From Neoscytalidium dimidiatum (lineage: Eukaryota; Ascomycota; Dothideomycetes; Botryosphaeriales; Botryosphaeriaceae), in the NCBI GenBank assembly GCA_037367355.1, contig CM074702.1, positions 1,178,001 to 1,242,000 on the forward strand: a stretch of 64,000 nt of DNA, given 5' to 3'. A program made the translations under genes and the position numbers. The notes under the pieces were generated by a model. It worked only from the letters and a program-made list of their open reading frames with translations, had not been told where the DNA came from and searched no databases. Below, piece after piece: positions 21,670-32,317 of the stretch. How positions within the stretch are numbered: position 1 is the first letter of the stretch; each line of letters begins with the position of its first letter.

Positions 21670-23861
21670 ATGCCGCAGTCCCAGAAGCCTGTGGCCCAGC
21701 AGCCGCAATCTTCCAACCACGCCCAGACTGCACCTTCGGACCGGTTGGAGGAGCTGCTGTCGGCGTCCTCTTCACGACTTCAGGAAATCACCACCGACGA
21801 CGAATTCGAAGACATGGACGGAGAGTCTCCAAAAGGCGAGGTCCTGCCAGATCTGGCTGACCTCTCTGTCGAGCCGAAGGTCCCCGAATTATACACCTCT
21901 CTTCCGCCGCTGGTCGACACTCTTGAAACGAAAAGCTCTGATGACCAGCGGCAGACGGTAGAGAAGATCTTGCCCTTTCACAAGGACAATCCTTACAACT
22001 TCAAGCTTAACTCTCATGGGCTCCCACATCTGCTCCGCGAACACCATCTGGCATACGCTGTAGATGGTTTGGGTGACTATCCTGCTCCCTTCGTTGTCAT
22101 GGACGCCAGTCGTCCTTGGATCGCGTACTGGAGCCTCTTCGCTCTCAGTGTCTTGGGTCAAGATACTTCGGAATTCCGTCAAGGGTAGGTTTAAAAAAGG
22201 ATCAGACTCGAAAACACCGAATCATAAGCAGGGAGTTCTTATACCCTACTTTTCCAACCAAAAAACTACTCCATTCTAGCTATCCGCACGTGGAAAACAC
22301 TACCTTGATTTCTATTTTCCCCCTTTCGTGGCAGGAAGCAACACTGGTACAACATCATTTTACCAAAAAGACGTCTAATATTTATCACAGCACCGTTGAG
22401 ATGTACCGACCTCTACAAAGCCCTACGGGAGGCTATGGAGGGGGCCACGGCCAGTACGCTCATATTATTACCTCATACGCGTCCGTCCTCGCTTTGGTTA
22501 TTGTCGGCGGAGAAGAGGCGTATGACCTGACAGACCGCAAGTCTATGTTCGCAACAGCTCTCCCTCAACTTGAAAGACATCCCACTGATCAACGCCTTTA
22601 GGTGGCATTTCCTTGGCCGCATGAAGCAGGCAGATGGCGGCTTCACAGTCGCCGAAGGTGGAGAGGAGGATGTCCGGTAAGTACTCATCTTCATCGAAAT
22701 ACCCACCCTGCATAATAGCATGCATTCTAACTTTTCCCCGCTGGCCAGCGCCGCATATTGCGCCATGGTCGTGATATCCCTCCTCAACCTCCCCCTCGAG
22801 CTCCCCCCCGATGCGCCCGCGCGCTCCCACGGCCTCACGACCTTCACCGACGGCCTACCCGAATGGATATCGCGCTGTAAGCCTCGTCCCTCCCCGCCAC
22901 CCAAATCCCCAAAACAAACCACCCCATCACCCAAAGAGAGAAAGAAAAAAAAATCCTAACCCGCACACCCACAGGCCAAACATTCGAGGGCGGCATCGGC
23001 GAGAGCCCGATCAACGAAGCCCACGGCGCGTACGCCTTCTGTGGGCTGGCCTGCCTGTGCATTCTGGGCGCGCCGGCGGACATGCTGAACCGGTACCTCG
23101 ACGTGCCGGCGCTGACGCACTGGCTTTCGTCGCGGCAGCAGGCGCCCGAGGGCGGCTTCTCCGGGCGCGCCAACAAGCTGGTCGATGGCTGCTACAACCA
23201 CTGGGTCGGCGGCTGCTGGGCGCTGGTGGAAGCGGCGCTGCCTGCGGTGCCAGGAGCGCTGCAGAAGGGGTTGTGGAGCAGGGAGGGGATGGTGCGGTAT
23301 ATCCTTGGTGCGTGTCAGGGAAAGGGAGGCGGTTTGAGGGATAAGCCCGGGAAGTGAGTAGTATTTCCCTCCATCTTTTCATTTCTCACGTCCATCTCGA
23401 CTTCAAGGGGTGGAGGCTGCCGCTCGGCAGCTTCGTGCCCTGTGCAGGGAGGGTTCGGAGGAGTCCACACACAAACAGCGTGCTGGAGACGGGGCAACTC
23501 TATCAACAACCCCTACCCCCCCACCACTCTTTCTTTAATCACTCTGACTTTTCAACACAATGTACTGACTCTATCCCCCGCAAACAGGCCCGTCGACGGC
23601 TACCACACCTGCTACAACCTCTCCGGCCTGAGCGCCGCCCAGCACCGCTACGTCTACGAGCCCGCGCTCGCCTCGACCCACGCCTTCTCGCCGCCGCTCA
23701 GCGCCGGCTTCAACTGGCTCGCCGAGGACCTGGCGGAGGGCGAGGAAGGCCGCGTCTGGGACGAGGAGGACAGGGTCGGGAAGGTCAATCCCGTGTATGT
23801 CCTGCCGTGGGGCAAGGCCGAGGAGGCGAGGAGGTGGTTTGAGGGGAAGGTCGGGTTCTAA
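21670..23861 (+). CDS. RAM1: Protein farnesyltransferase subunit beta
   Basis: Six exons join in phase: to 22184, 22391-22546, 22602-22676, 22749-22876, 22975-23353 and 23588-23861. ATG 21670 has the good context CCACCATGC and gives 508 aa; an in-frame ATG at 21577 would add 31 residues. The protein is the zinc- and substrate-binding beta subunit, which with the alpha subunit attaches farnesyl to CaaX-box proteins such as Ras and a-factor. The alpha-alpha barrel repeats are visible: PTGGYGGGHGQYAHI, QADGGFTV...GEEDVR, CQTFEGGIGE...HGAYAFCGLA and GGFSGRANKLVDGCYNHW. The zinc ligands are seen as D and C in LVDGCYNHW and H in DGYHTCYNLSGL. The donor of intron 2 (GTTCGC, 22547) is weak, but it restores the expected KSMWHFLGRMK. 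Identification is firm; the symbol follows the yeast orthologue. Confidence 0.93.
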
Positions 23862-24506
23862 GGGGCCGGGCGGGTAGGTAGGTGTTCCGAATTAGGGACG
23901 GGAGGTTCAGAATGTCACGTGAGAAAGAGAGAGAGCGGGTGTGGCTTGATTGAAGGGGAGGATGCAGGATCGCAAGGGCAGAGACGTGGTTGGCTATGTT
24001 TCGTGGAGGAAGAGGTTCGTTTCAAGCTTTCAGCGCGGGGAGCGGGGGAACATGGTGCAGGTAGTCTGGATATCGGTCGCGGTCGTGCTACTGGGCGGAA
24101 GCACGGTGCACGCACGCGGGAAACATGTACGTATGCGATGCACGGGGAAGATAGGCGAGAAGGAGTGTGATCATCCGCGACTGCAAATGAAAGAGAGAGA
24201 GCTAGGTTCATGCAGATCCCACATGTCATTTGTGTGCGGCAGCGAGCCGCAACCGATCCATTCTCTACCCAGACTAGTGGTTGTTCCCTGTTTCCGATCC
24301 GACCTGACCTGCCTTGCCCACAATGTGTTTCCCCCAATACCAAGTCCTCTTCACATTTTTTTTTTTTTTGTTTTTCTGTTTGACAACTCACCTTGAGCGC
24401 CGGTATCACAAGCCCAGACCAGTATATCTCGTATCCGCCTGCATAACCTATTCGGCGTCATCCTCCATGATCTGACTGGCCGACCAGCTCGGCTAAGCCC
24501 AAGTTC
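23862..24506. other. Intergenic, convergent 3' flanks
   Basis: This is the tail-to-tail space between farnesyltransferase beta (+) and the Dabb protein (-). It has GA-rich stretches and a poly-T run near 24356-24370. No gene is seen. Confidence 0.5.
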
Positions 24507-25211
24507 TTATTCGGCCTCGTGGTACACGGTCATGGCGCCCTGCATCCTAGGCTTTAGGTAGGCCTTGATGGCCTGGTGGGCCTCGCACTGCTCGTCGTAG
24601 TATTTCATGTCGTCAAGCGAGGCGAAGACGGTATTGGCGGCGACGGTAAAGCCTTGGTTGCGGCCCGCCGGGTCGGGGATCACGGCGTTCGCCTTGGCCG
24701 AGACGATGTAGGGCTTCGAGTCCTGTGCGCCGTCAAGAATACGGAAGGTATGAGCGAAGGAACGACGCCCGCGATTCGGAGAGAGACAGAGGCACGGAGA
24801 TTGGAGGGGAGGGAGGGAGGGAGGGAGGGAGGTGGATCGGGCGTATGAAAACCGGTCAATTGGATGCTGGGACGGAGGTGTAGGGGGATGGGAGAGTGAC
24901 GTCGTCGTGGTTGTGGTTGTGGAGCTGAACGAAACGGAAGACGCAGCGGCGCTCCTTGTAGGCCGCGCGGAGGGCGTGTTTGAGGATGGATTGGGGAGAA
25001 GCGCTGCGGCTTGTGGCAGCCATTGGCAACGCCCTGGCGATCGGAGAGGCCCATTTTCCGGCGCGCTGGGAGAGACATTGCCCGAGGAGCTGGGGAATGG
25101 TCATACCTTCTTTGCGTCGGTGGTGAGGGTGGTGTATTTCTCCAGGATGCCGGGGATGTCGTCCTGGTTCGGGACCTTGAACAGGGTAATGCGGTTGATG
25201 GTCTTGGACAT
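24507..25211 (-). CDS. Stress-responsive A/B barrel (Dabb) domain protein
   Basis: Exon 1 (25211-25107) encodes MSKTINRITLFKVPNQDDIP...DAKK. Exon 2 (24722-24507) encodes DSKPYIVSAKANAV...GAMTVYHEAE. The 106-aa product has the size and pattern of a Dabb domain: N-terminal beta strand with a VPNQDDI helix start, central NQGFTVAANTVFASLDDMKYY, and a C-terminal helix with HQAIKAYLKPR before a last strand. Members form dimeric ferredoxin-like barrels; some are stress-induced and a few act as cyclases, but no catalytic set can be assigned here. The single intron (24723-25106, 384 nt, GTATGA...GCACAG, phase 0) is several times the local norm. It contains a GGGA repeat (24804-24833) and could hide an extra small exon. 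Family assignment is good; the biological role is unknown. Confidence 0.85.
24804..24833. repeat. GGGA microsatellite in the Dabb gene intron
   Basis: Tandem GGAG/GGGA units (purine-rich on the plus strand) lie wholly inside the 384-nt intron of the Dabb gene. They form a polypyrimidine tract on the coding strand, about 80 nt upstream of the acceptor. Confidence 0.75.
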
Positions 25212-27809
25212 GGTGGTGTGTAACGTTGGTGGTGGAGGAGGAGTAGTAGGAGGGGGAGGAGCGGGAAGTGGGCGCGGAAGTGTTTGGGGTTTGGAGCTGG
25301 GCTGGGAGCTGCTGCTGCGAAGCTGGTGACACGACGGCTTCTGAAGCTGGGCGGGGCACGACAGGAGTGACGCGGAAGCTGGAGATTGCCTACTGGAAGC
25401 GGGCGAGCAGCGAGCCTTTCAATTGCCTCTGCTTGAAGCTGATGCTGACGCTGGGAGCTGGAGCTGAAGCCGCCGCTGCGGAATTCATAGGCGTTGCGCA
25501 CCTCGGACAGCGGCGGGCAGTCGCACACAGCAGCGGAACCCCGCCGCATCGCGGGCTGCGGCGGCCGGAGTTGGTGCTGACGGGTGTTCAGCCTTGTGCG
25601 GACGCCGGTCCGGCAGCGCTGGACGTCATCGCAGCAGGAGTGCAAGCGCGCGCGCGCTGGCGCTGGCGCTGGCGCTGACACGGTCGGGCGCCCGTGGACA
25701 GCTCCGGACGCGCCGTGTCGTCTGTGTCGTCGGCGGAGCTGCGTCACCCGCCATGCCATGTGCGAGGGGATATCCTGTCGCTATCCGCGCGGCGGCGAAA
25801 AGGCCCAGCGAGCCTGATATCTCTCAGCTACCAGGACCGACGGGCGAGCACGCGCTCCTCACCGCCTTTTGCGACGTTGGGCGCGGGCCGGGGCGAGTCA
25901 GTCATGGCACAGCATCCAGGTACCGGCCCCGGGCCCGGCTCCGGCCACGGGAACCCCTCTCGCGCCGCGAGTGCTGAGCGCTGGCTGAGCGCTGAGCACT
26001 GGTGAGAGCTACGCGAGCCCGGCCTGTACCGTCAGGGTCCCCCGACAAGCGCAGCTCCGCGGGCGACGCGACGTGCTGCCATGTATGTATGGATGTATGT
26101 ATGTATCTGTGTATGTTTGTATGTATGCTAGATGCGACGCGCTGCCAGCCCGCGCGGCATGAGCATGAGCATGGGCATGAGCATCAGCGTCTAGGCCTGG
26201 CAGCTCCACGGCGGCCACTGCAGCGTCATCCTCCGGCGGGCTCCAGGCGCGATGTTCCATGCTCGATGTCGATGCCCATCATGCTGCCAGGCGGCGCGCT
26301 TGGATCAGGACCGAGGACCCCGCGTTCGGCTGCGCTTGATCGCTGATGAACCTTCCTTTCGCGGGTGGCGTGCGCACTGGCTACCCGGCGATTGAAGCAT
26401 GCTCCGTCTGCACCTCAACGCCATGCCATGCAGCCTCCTGTCTGGCGCATGCAGCCCGTCTGTCCTGTGCCCTGTGTCCTGTGTCCTGCGCCGGCGTCCG
26501 CTCGCCCTCAATTTAGCCAGGCCGGCCACAGACCACGCAGCACGGCAGCCCGCCAGCAGCACCAGCAGCAGCAGCAGGAGGAGCACGGCCAGCCGCGGGC
26601 CCTGGAGCGCTACGCACCGCGCCACCGATGCTCCCGTTCGATCTTGCAGCGTGCTTGGGGTCGCACATGCTCTCGCTCCTCGCGGCCGCCGTCAACCGTC
26701 GCCCACGGGCTCAGCGCCCACGGCTCATGGCTCATGGCTCATGGCTCACGGCCCAGCACGCAGGCGCAGGCGCAGGGCTCTCGCAGTCCCAGGGCGGCGC
26801 GCATCCTGCCGATTCTGCAACGGCTCGATTCATGGCTGGGCCGTTGGCCTTCGCCCGTTGCGGTCGTGGGCGCATATAGTTCCACCTCGACGTCCTCAAG
26901 CGCCTGCCAACTCACTGTGCATGAAGCACGGCCGGCCGGGGGCAAGGCTCGAGAGAGCGGTACCACCAACCCGACGCCTGCTTGTCAAACCGACACGCCC
27001 GGCATCCCTGGCGCCCCCGTGCAACGCTGATGGCGCCGGCAAGCCACGCCCACGGCCGCGACAAACACCTGATTGCCATGAACGGCGCGCGGCCTTCTTC
27101 AGTGCAGCGGCCAGCTCTTGTGCACCGCATTAGCGGGCCCTCGGCAACCCTAATCCACGCCCTCCGCCAGCACCGCAGCAGCACCAGCACCACCCAGCAC
27201 CAGCAGCGCGAGCTTAAGCACGCAGCCAGCCAGCCCGATCGCCGCCGGAGCGTACCTCGCGAATCACGCTACGCATGCAGGCTGGTGGCGAAACCCCAGC
27301 CCGAGGCCCTCTATCAAAACAGCTTACCCTTTCCGCTCTACTGGCGAAAACGCGCGCCAACACATCAAATATGGGTCGCGAATGCCCACAGAGCCTCAGC
27401 AATGCCTGCAGCCTACCATCGACAAGCCCACGCCCAATGCCCGAGCCTCCTGCCCTCCCGCGACTGCTGCTCCTGGGCAATGCATGTCCTCGCATGCCCG
27501 CTGCATCCCGCCTCCTGCAATAAATCTCACTGTGTCCCGCCTCTCGTTGGAAGAGAGCCCTTCTGTCTAGCCCCGTCCCCCCCCCTTTGCCTTCCTCTCC
27601 CTTGCCGCCTTGCAACAACGAGCGCCTGCCCTCCATCCACCGCTCCGTTGACGAGTGCCCGCCGCCCTGCCCCACGCCAGTCCGCTGCTGTACCACGAGA
27701 GCCACAAGAGCGTGCCAGACGCGCCACACCGGACCCGCCCTCTGCTGCCATTGACGAGTCGGGACGTCTCTGCTGCACCATCCGCCCCCTCCATTGGCCT
27801 TCTGGAACC
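25212..27809. other. 2.6-kb GC-rich, low-complexity divergent intergenic region
   Basis: This region lies between the starts of the Dabb gene (-) and the dsRBD-like gene (+). It carries GGCGCT repeats (~25655-25680), an ATGT microsatellite (26081-26128), GAGCATG-type repeats (~26159-26185) and CTCATGG repeats (~26722-26750). Open frames are long but Ala/Arg/Pro-rich on both strands and look like GC artefacts. A polypyrimidine-rich leader precedes ATG 27810. Confidence 0.5.
26081..26128. repeat. ATGT tetranucleotide microsatellite
   Basis: Imperfect tandem ATGT/GTAT units span about 48 bp in the GC-rich intergenic region. No gene overlaps them convincingly. Confidence 0.8.
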
Positions 27810-28482
27810 ATGTTCTACATAATGTACCTGACCGGTAAGCTTAAAAGCCTCCTGGCCCTGCCAATCGCGCCTACATGTTGCCTTTTTTTTTTCTTTTTTT
27901 CGTGAGCGCACGGCCTGCCCAACTCGCCATTGCCTGCCGTTCACTGCTGCAATTCGCTGCCCGCGAGCAACTGGCTGACGGCCCGACGCCAAACAGGCCT
28001 CTGCCAACGCCGACAACTGGCTGACGGCCCGACGCCAAACAGGCCTCTGCCAACGCCGACACTGGCCCGATCCGCTGTATGAGTGTTATCGTACCCGGCA
28101 TGGCTATACCTGCACCGTCCGCGTCAACAATCGTGAATACACGACCGATGCCGAGTACGAGTCGGACGAGCTCGCCCGCAACGCCGCCGCCACGCGTGCC
28201 TACATGATCTGCCGCAACTTCTCAGTCAACGATGGCATGTACCCCGGCCAGCGGCAGGGTCAGGGTGGCGTCATCCAGGGCCTGCCCGTTGCCATTGGCA
28301 CCGGTCGCCGCGGCACCTACTCGTCATCGTCAAATGACTACGACAGCGGAAGCGGTGGCAGCTCGCCCCGAAGTAGTGACTACGGCCTTGAGACCGAGAG
28401 CAGGCGGAGCAGCAAGAGCTCGGCCGGCAGCTGTTATTGCGGACGCGGGACGTACGACCGGTGCTCGACGTGCTGGCGCTAA
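27810..28482 (+). CDS. Small double-stranded-RNA-binding-fold-like protein with Ser/Cys-rich tail
   Basis: A 25-nt first exon (27810-27834, MFYIMYLT + G) is followed by intron 27835-28042 (GTAAGC...CAAACAG) and exon 28043-28482. The product is about 155 aa. After GLCQRRHWPDP the segment YECYRTRHGYTCTVRV-NNREYTTDAEY-SDELARNAAATRAYMIC resembles the beta-beta-beta-alpha pattern of a dsRBD: ARNAAATRA is placed like the C-terminal helix, and the strands fit fungal dsRBD-like proteins. The tail is Gly/Ser-rich and ends with six cysteines (CYCGRGTYDRCSTC). The acceptor is doubled by a 46-bp tandem duplication. Using the upstream copy (exon from 27997) shifts frame and meets TGA at 28081. RNA binding is inferred from the fold only; lysines typical of a strong dsRNA binder are sparse. 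Confidence 0.65.
27968..28059 (+). repeat. 46-bp perfect tandem duplication spanning a 3' splice site
   Basis: Two identical 46-bp units, 27968-28013 and 28014-28059, each begin CAACTGGCTGACGG and include the acceptor CCAAACAG followed by GCCTCTGCC. The unit length is not a multiple of three, so the two acceptors give different frames. Only the downstream acceptor (exon from 28043) joins in frame with the dsRBD-like exon. Confidence 0.9.
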
Positions 28483-30704
28483 TGGTAGATCTTCGCCGCG
28501 CTGGCACGTGGACTCCATTCGCGTGGCTGCATCCATGGACGAAACTGAGCGCCCGAAAAAAGAAAAAAGAGGACTCCGCGAGGAGCTCTCAAAAATACGC
28601 TACCTCCAAAAAGAAGACAAGGAGAACGGATCCCCTAAAAAGGACTTGCGACCAACGAATTTATCACGCTATACCGCTTCTTTTTTTTGTTGACGACTTA
28701 TTTTACGACCCGACCAACGGCTGTCCAAGACTCGTTCTATTCTTGATGACCAACGAACCATTTTATGACCTTCTCGACATCATGACGACATTTACGATTT
28801 TCGTTCATCACTCTCCCCAAGGATCCGCCTTTGGGGTATACCGGCGGCGCAACGAGTTGTCCGTTTATCGATTTCTATTGACCTTCGCATCTGTCTCTCC
28901 GGCAACGAAGTCGCCCAAGGGCCGGCTGAACGAAACGGCAATCAAAGCATTTTATGATACCAACAGGACCGACGAGCTTTGGGCGGCTTGTAAATTGCAA
29001 TTCTTTTTGATTTTACGTTCTTGGTTTGCAGCGCAAGCGACTACGAACCTGCATTGAAGCATCGAATGAAAAGCCGGTGGGATTGGGAACGGCGGCTACT
29101 TTAACTTTTTTTTTTTCCATCTTCTTCGCTTCTACTCCTAACGACATGACGACCTTGAGATAATCAGTCTGTCATTCGAGCGCCCGAGTTCAGGAGCCTT
29201 TTTTATTGTTTACCACACGTGTCCTGAGGGACTGGAGTTCGTTGCTTTTTGGGTTGCGTAGCGGATGGAGCTCTGAGGGGAGGAAAGGCCCTCTGCTCTA
29301 AGGTGTTTTGAAGAGCCATTTGGATGAGAAGTCTGACAATCAGAAAAAATCAATCTGGTTTTCCCTGCGCTCTCAAAAAAGAACGGTGCAATAATCCGTC
29401 CACCCTCTACTGCTGACGTTTCTTTGTCCACCTTGTTTTGCAAACTGTTGAGTTGCGGCAATTTGCTCTGCGCATTAGATCACATTATGCCCTTCGCGTT
29501 CCGACTCGTTGAGCCCATATGATGTCGTGCATCCAAACATCTCTTTTTGCCCCCGCCCCGGTCCGCAAGCACCCCCAAAAATTAAAAATGCCTAACCCAC
29601 CTGGCACACACTTCTTGTATTTTTAGCCTCCATACAAGATTTTTTCTCCCTCTCCAATGCGGGCCGTACCCCTTTTCCTTCCCTCCCCCTCCCTTCCCGT
29701 CTAGGTCCGTTCAGTTGGCTCTGTTTCGCCGTTTCCAGGTCCATCCATGCAGGGCGCTTGGTGTTCGATTGCTGTTGCGCCATCAGCCCATGCACGGACT
29801 GGCGCTGTTGAGTCGGCACGGTTGGGTCGCTCTGCTGGCCTGGGTTGCGGTACGGTCCGCTGGACCGTTCTGCTAAGAATTTTGTTTTCCCCCGTGGTTT
29901 TGTGGTAGGCTAGTGGGTTAGTGGTGGCGTAGCCGTCGGTGCGTGCTCGAGCTTCTGCCTCCACTACAGGAACAGCGAAGGTCCCTGGTGAAGGATAAGG
30001 AGCTTGGGCCGGGCGGCTGAAACAAAGTGTGTGCTAGATGCGCTTTCTGGTAGAGTTCGTAATTTGGGACAAGGTCGTTGCAGTGATGGTTGATGAGGAT
30101 AGGTTTGCTACCCCAGGAAGGTGAGGCGGTTTGATGACGGTTTGGGGAAATCTTGCTGGCCTCAGTTTCGGGGTAGGGTCTGCTCCCGCGTACCAGTTGA
30201 ACCGTTTAGAGAAGGGTTCATGTGATCTCCAGATCGTCTTACGAGTTGTCTGGTACATAAGGGACTTTTTATTAAAAAAAAAAAAAAAAGCCATGAAGTC
30301 CTTTCTCCCGTTACTGACAATCGCGACCTGTCGGATTTTCAGAATCGGCTTGATTTGCTCATTAGCACTAAATACTAGCGGTTGCTTTGCCTCGGAAGTG
30401 GATGTATGATGAATACAAGTTTCAAAATTACCATATTAGGTGCTAAAGGATCTCCAATCTTTGGCTGAGTTTCACTGGATATCGATGCCCCACAGGAACC
30501 GGAAGAGCTTGCACCATCACAAAAATAATCGAGCTATACTTATAGCGCAAGTATATATATTTGAGGTCTCACGTCTTCCCTCTATTGCTGGCTTCGCACA
30601 CGACCTTTTGACGAACAGTAGGGAAGGCCGACAAGTCATTCTGAACCAAAACCTCTCGACTAGCTTTGCCGCTCCGACGCACGAGATCTCAACCGCGCAT
30701 CGCC
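28483..30704. other. Intergenic / 3' UTR, no further gene seen
   Basis: From 28483 to ~29060 the sequence is rich in ACGAC/TTTTTA words, with an open frame (28437-29057) that overlaps the tail of the previous gene out of frame and has no domain. From 29060 to 30660 there are poly-T/poly-A runs (~29110, ~30274-30288) and short frames on both strands only. A TATA-like run lies at 30552-30560. Confidence 0.5.
30552..30560 (+). promoter_or_regulatory. TATA-like element upstream of the membrane protein gene
   Basis: TATATATAT lies 145 nt upstream of ATG 30705 and is followed by a C/T-rich stretch, a plausible fungal core promoter. There is no transcript evidence. Confidence 0.35.
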
Positions 30705-31472
30705 ATGTCGCCCCCGCCCAGCACCAAGCTCATTGACCAGACGTCCACAGTCAGGTCGAAGCGTGCTAGCGAGCCTATCATCGACGGCGACAATTTTACT
30801 CCCCCCTATTCTCACGGTACTCTTTCTCACGCTCCCGGTGGCACGCTCCTGCAGCGCGATGACGAGGACGATGCACCATATCCCGTCCAAAATAATATAC
30901 CCTATGTACCTGGAAAGGAGACGGACCAATACAGGGCTATCCAGGAGGTGTTTGACGAGATGCCCTTCAATGGCGGTATCGAAAGGTATCTCGGGCCAGA
31001 CGATAGACTTGGTCCTGCCATCGACATAAGTCTTATAGACTGGGACAAGCGGTCCGTAGGTGCGATCGAGACCGTGAACAACGCGATCACGGCTGGCGAG
31101 GGAGTTGACATGCGGTCCCCTCACGAGGAGTACGCCTCGAGCACCCCGGAGTCCCTCGTCGTCAAGCGCGCTACCACCTTCCCGGCAAACGAGGCGTCGG
31201 ACGAGGCCATCGTCCGCGCTGATGGCTTTCAGCTTCCGGATCACATGGGCGGGCATTGCGGCCCCATGGGTTCGTGGCGTGCCAGCTGCCCAGAGGAGTA
31301 CTTCCGCGCGCTGGCCCGCTCGTCTGATGGGCATGGCACGGTCATCGCCCTGAGCTTCCTTGGAGGTGCGGCACTGACCTCTCTTTTGGCAGCTTCAGGC
31401 GCGCTGATCTGGTATGCGTACAAGAGGAGCCGCAGGAGTGCGGCGGGCTACAAGCATGCCGGAAGTGTTTGA
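30705..31472 (+). CDS. Single-pass membrane protein, function unknown
   Basis: This is an intronless 255-aa frame. I chose ATG 30705 (CGCCATGTCG); the frame upstream has only non-ATG codons. Residues ~1-205 are hydrophilic and acidic, with no signal peptide visible. One hydrophobic segment, GTVIALSFLGGAALTSLLAAS...LIWYAY at residues ~218-240, is followed by KRSRRSAAGYKH, a positive-inside stop-transfer pattern. This suggests a C-tail-anchored or type II/III single-pass protein. The stretch HMGGHCGPMGSWRASCPEEYFR before the TM holds two cysteines. I recognise no family. Neighbouring genes give no functional hint. Confidence 0.75.
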   Translation: MSPPPSTKLIDQTSTVRSKRASEPIIDGDNFTPPYSHGTLSHAPGGTLLQRDDEDDAPYPVQNNIPYVPGKETDQYRAIQEVFDEMPFNGGIERYLGPDDRLGPAIDISLIDWDKRSVGAIETVNNAITAGEGVDMRSPHEEYASSTPESLVVKRATTFPANEASDEAIVRADGFQLPDHMGGHCGPMGSWRASCPEEYFRALARSSDGHGTVIALSFLGGAALTSLLAASGALIWYAYKRSRRSAAGYKHAGSV

Positions 31473-32317
31473 GCAGGGATATGGGAAAGACCGATGCCGC
31501 GCATGCTCATAGCGCTGTCCCTGCATCGAGCCGAAACTTTTTACCGAATCTTGCCTTGAGCTCTTGGCCCTGCTTGCAGTGTCTTTCGGACAAGAATTTC
31601 TTTTATATGCAATCCTTCGCTCGGCTCGAAATTTCCTTTGTAACTGTCAGTCTCTTAACCTTTCCTAAGTTTGGGGGATTTCGGGGGTATCGAGGCAAAA
31701 AAATATAGATATTCAATGAAAAGGACCCAGAAAAGACAAACAGCCATGATTGATCGTGAAACGCGCGACTTGATGCTTGCACTCTGTGACGCGAGATGGA
31801 GGGAGCGGCAACGACTTCTCCGGCCTGCTCCTTGCGGTGCGCGGGTAGCTGCTGCATAGTAGTCCAAGTACCAATTGTGCGCTGGTGCGAAGCAAGAATG
31901 ATAGATGTGGTAGTGGTGAGACAGGCCACGCAAATATATTTCTCTGATTCGTAAGCTCGTGTCTGAGGTCGTTCGGGCGGAGGTTTGCGGAGAGAAAGGC
32001 GGCATCGGGGGTGAGAGCGGTGGGAACGGACGGAGCAATGGCGATAAGATGGCCGGAGATGGCCCGCTCGCGTGGCAACGATGACGGCCAACAGCTCTGG
32101 AAGCCTACCGAACTTCCATCATCCGCCCACCCTCCGTCTCTTGCCTCCGACCCCTCCATTCGAGCTCCAAACCCGCTCCCAGAGCATGCCGTCGCCGTAG
32201 TATCCGCAAAGCCCGCTGCCGGTTGCCCGCCTCGCACCACATCTCCTCTGCCCGAAGCCCCACGCAAGCTCCTGCGCGCGAGCTCCCGCCCACCGCATCG
32301 CGCCATCGCAGCTCGCC
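31473..32317. other. Intergenic and 5' region of the HECT ligase gene
   Basis: The region carries the 3' end of the membrane protein gene and the leader of the HECT gene. From ~32090 to 32317 the sequence becomes C-rich, ending in a CGCCATGTT start context. Short frames on the minus strand lack support. Confidence 0.5.

Noticed and set aside
26365..27133. Long plus-strand open frames in the GC-rich spacer
   Set aside because: Two overlapping frames are open at once and both translations are Ala/Arg/Ser-rich low complexity. There is no splice or domain support.
28437..29057. 206-aa open frame downstream of the dsRBD-like gene
   Set aside because: It starts inside the previous exon in another frame. 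Its translation lacks any domain and the sequence looks like a 3' UTR.
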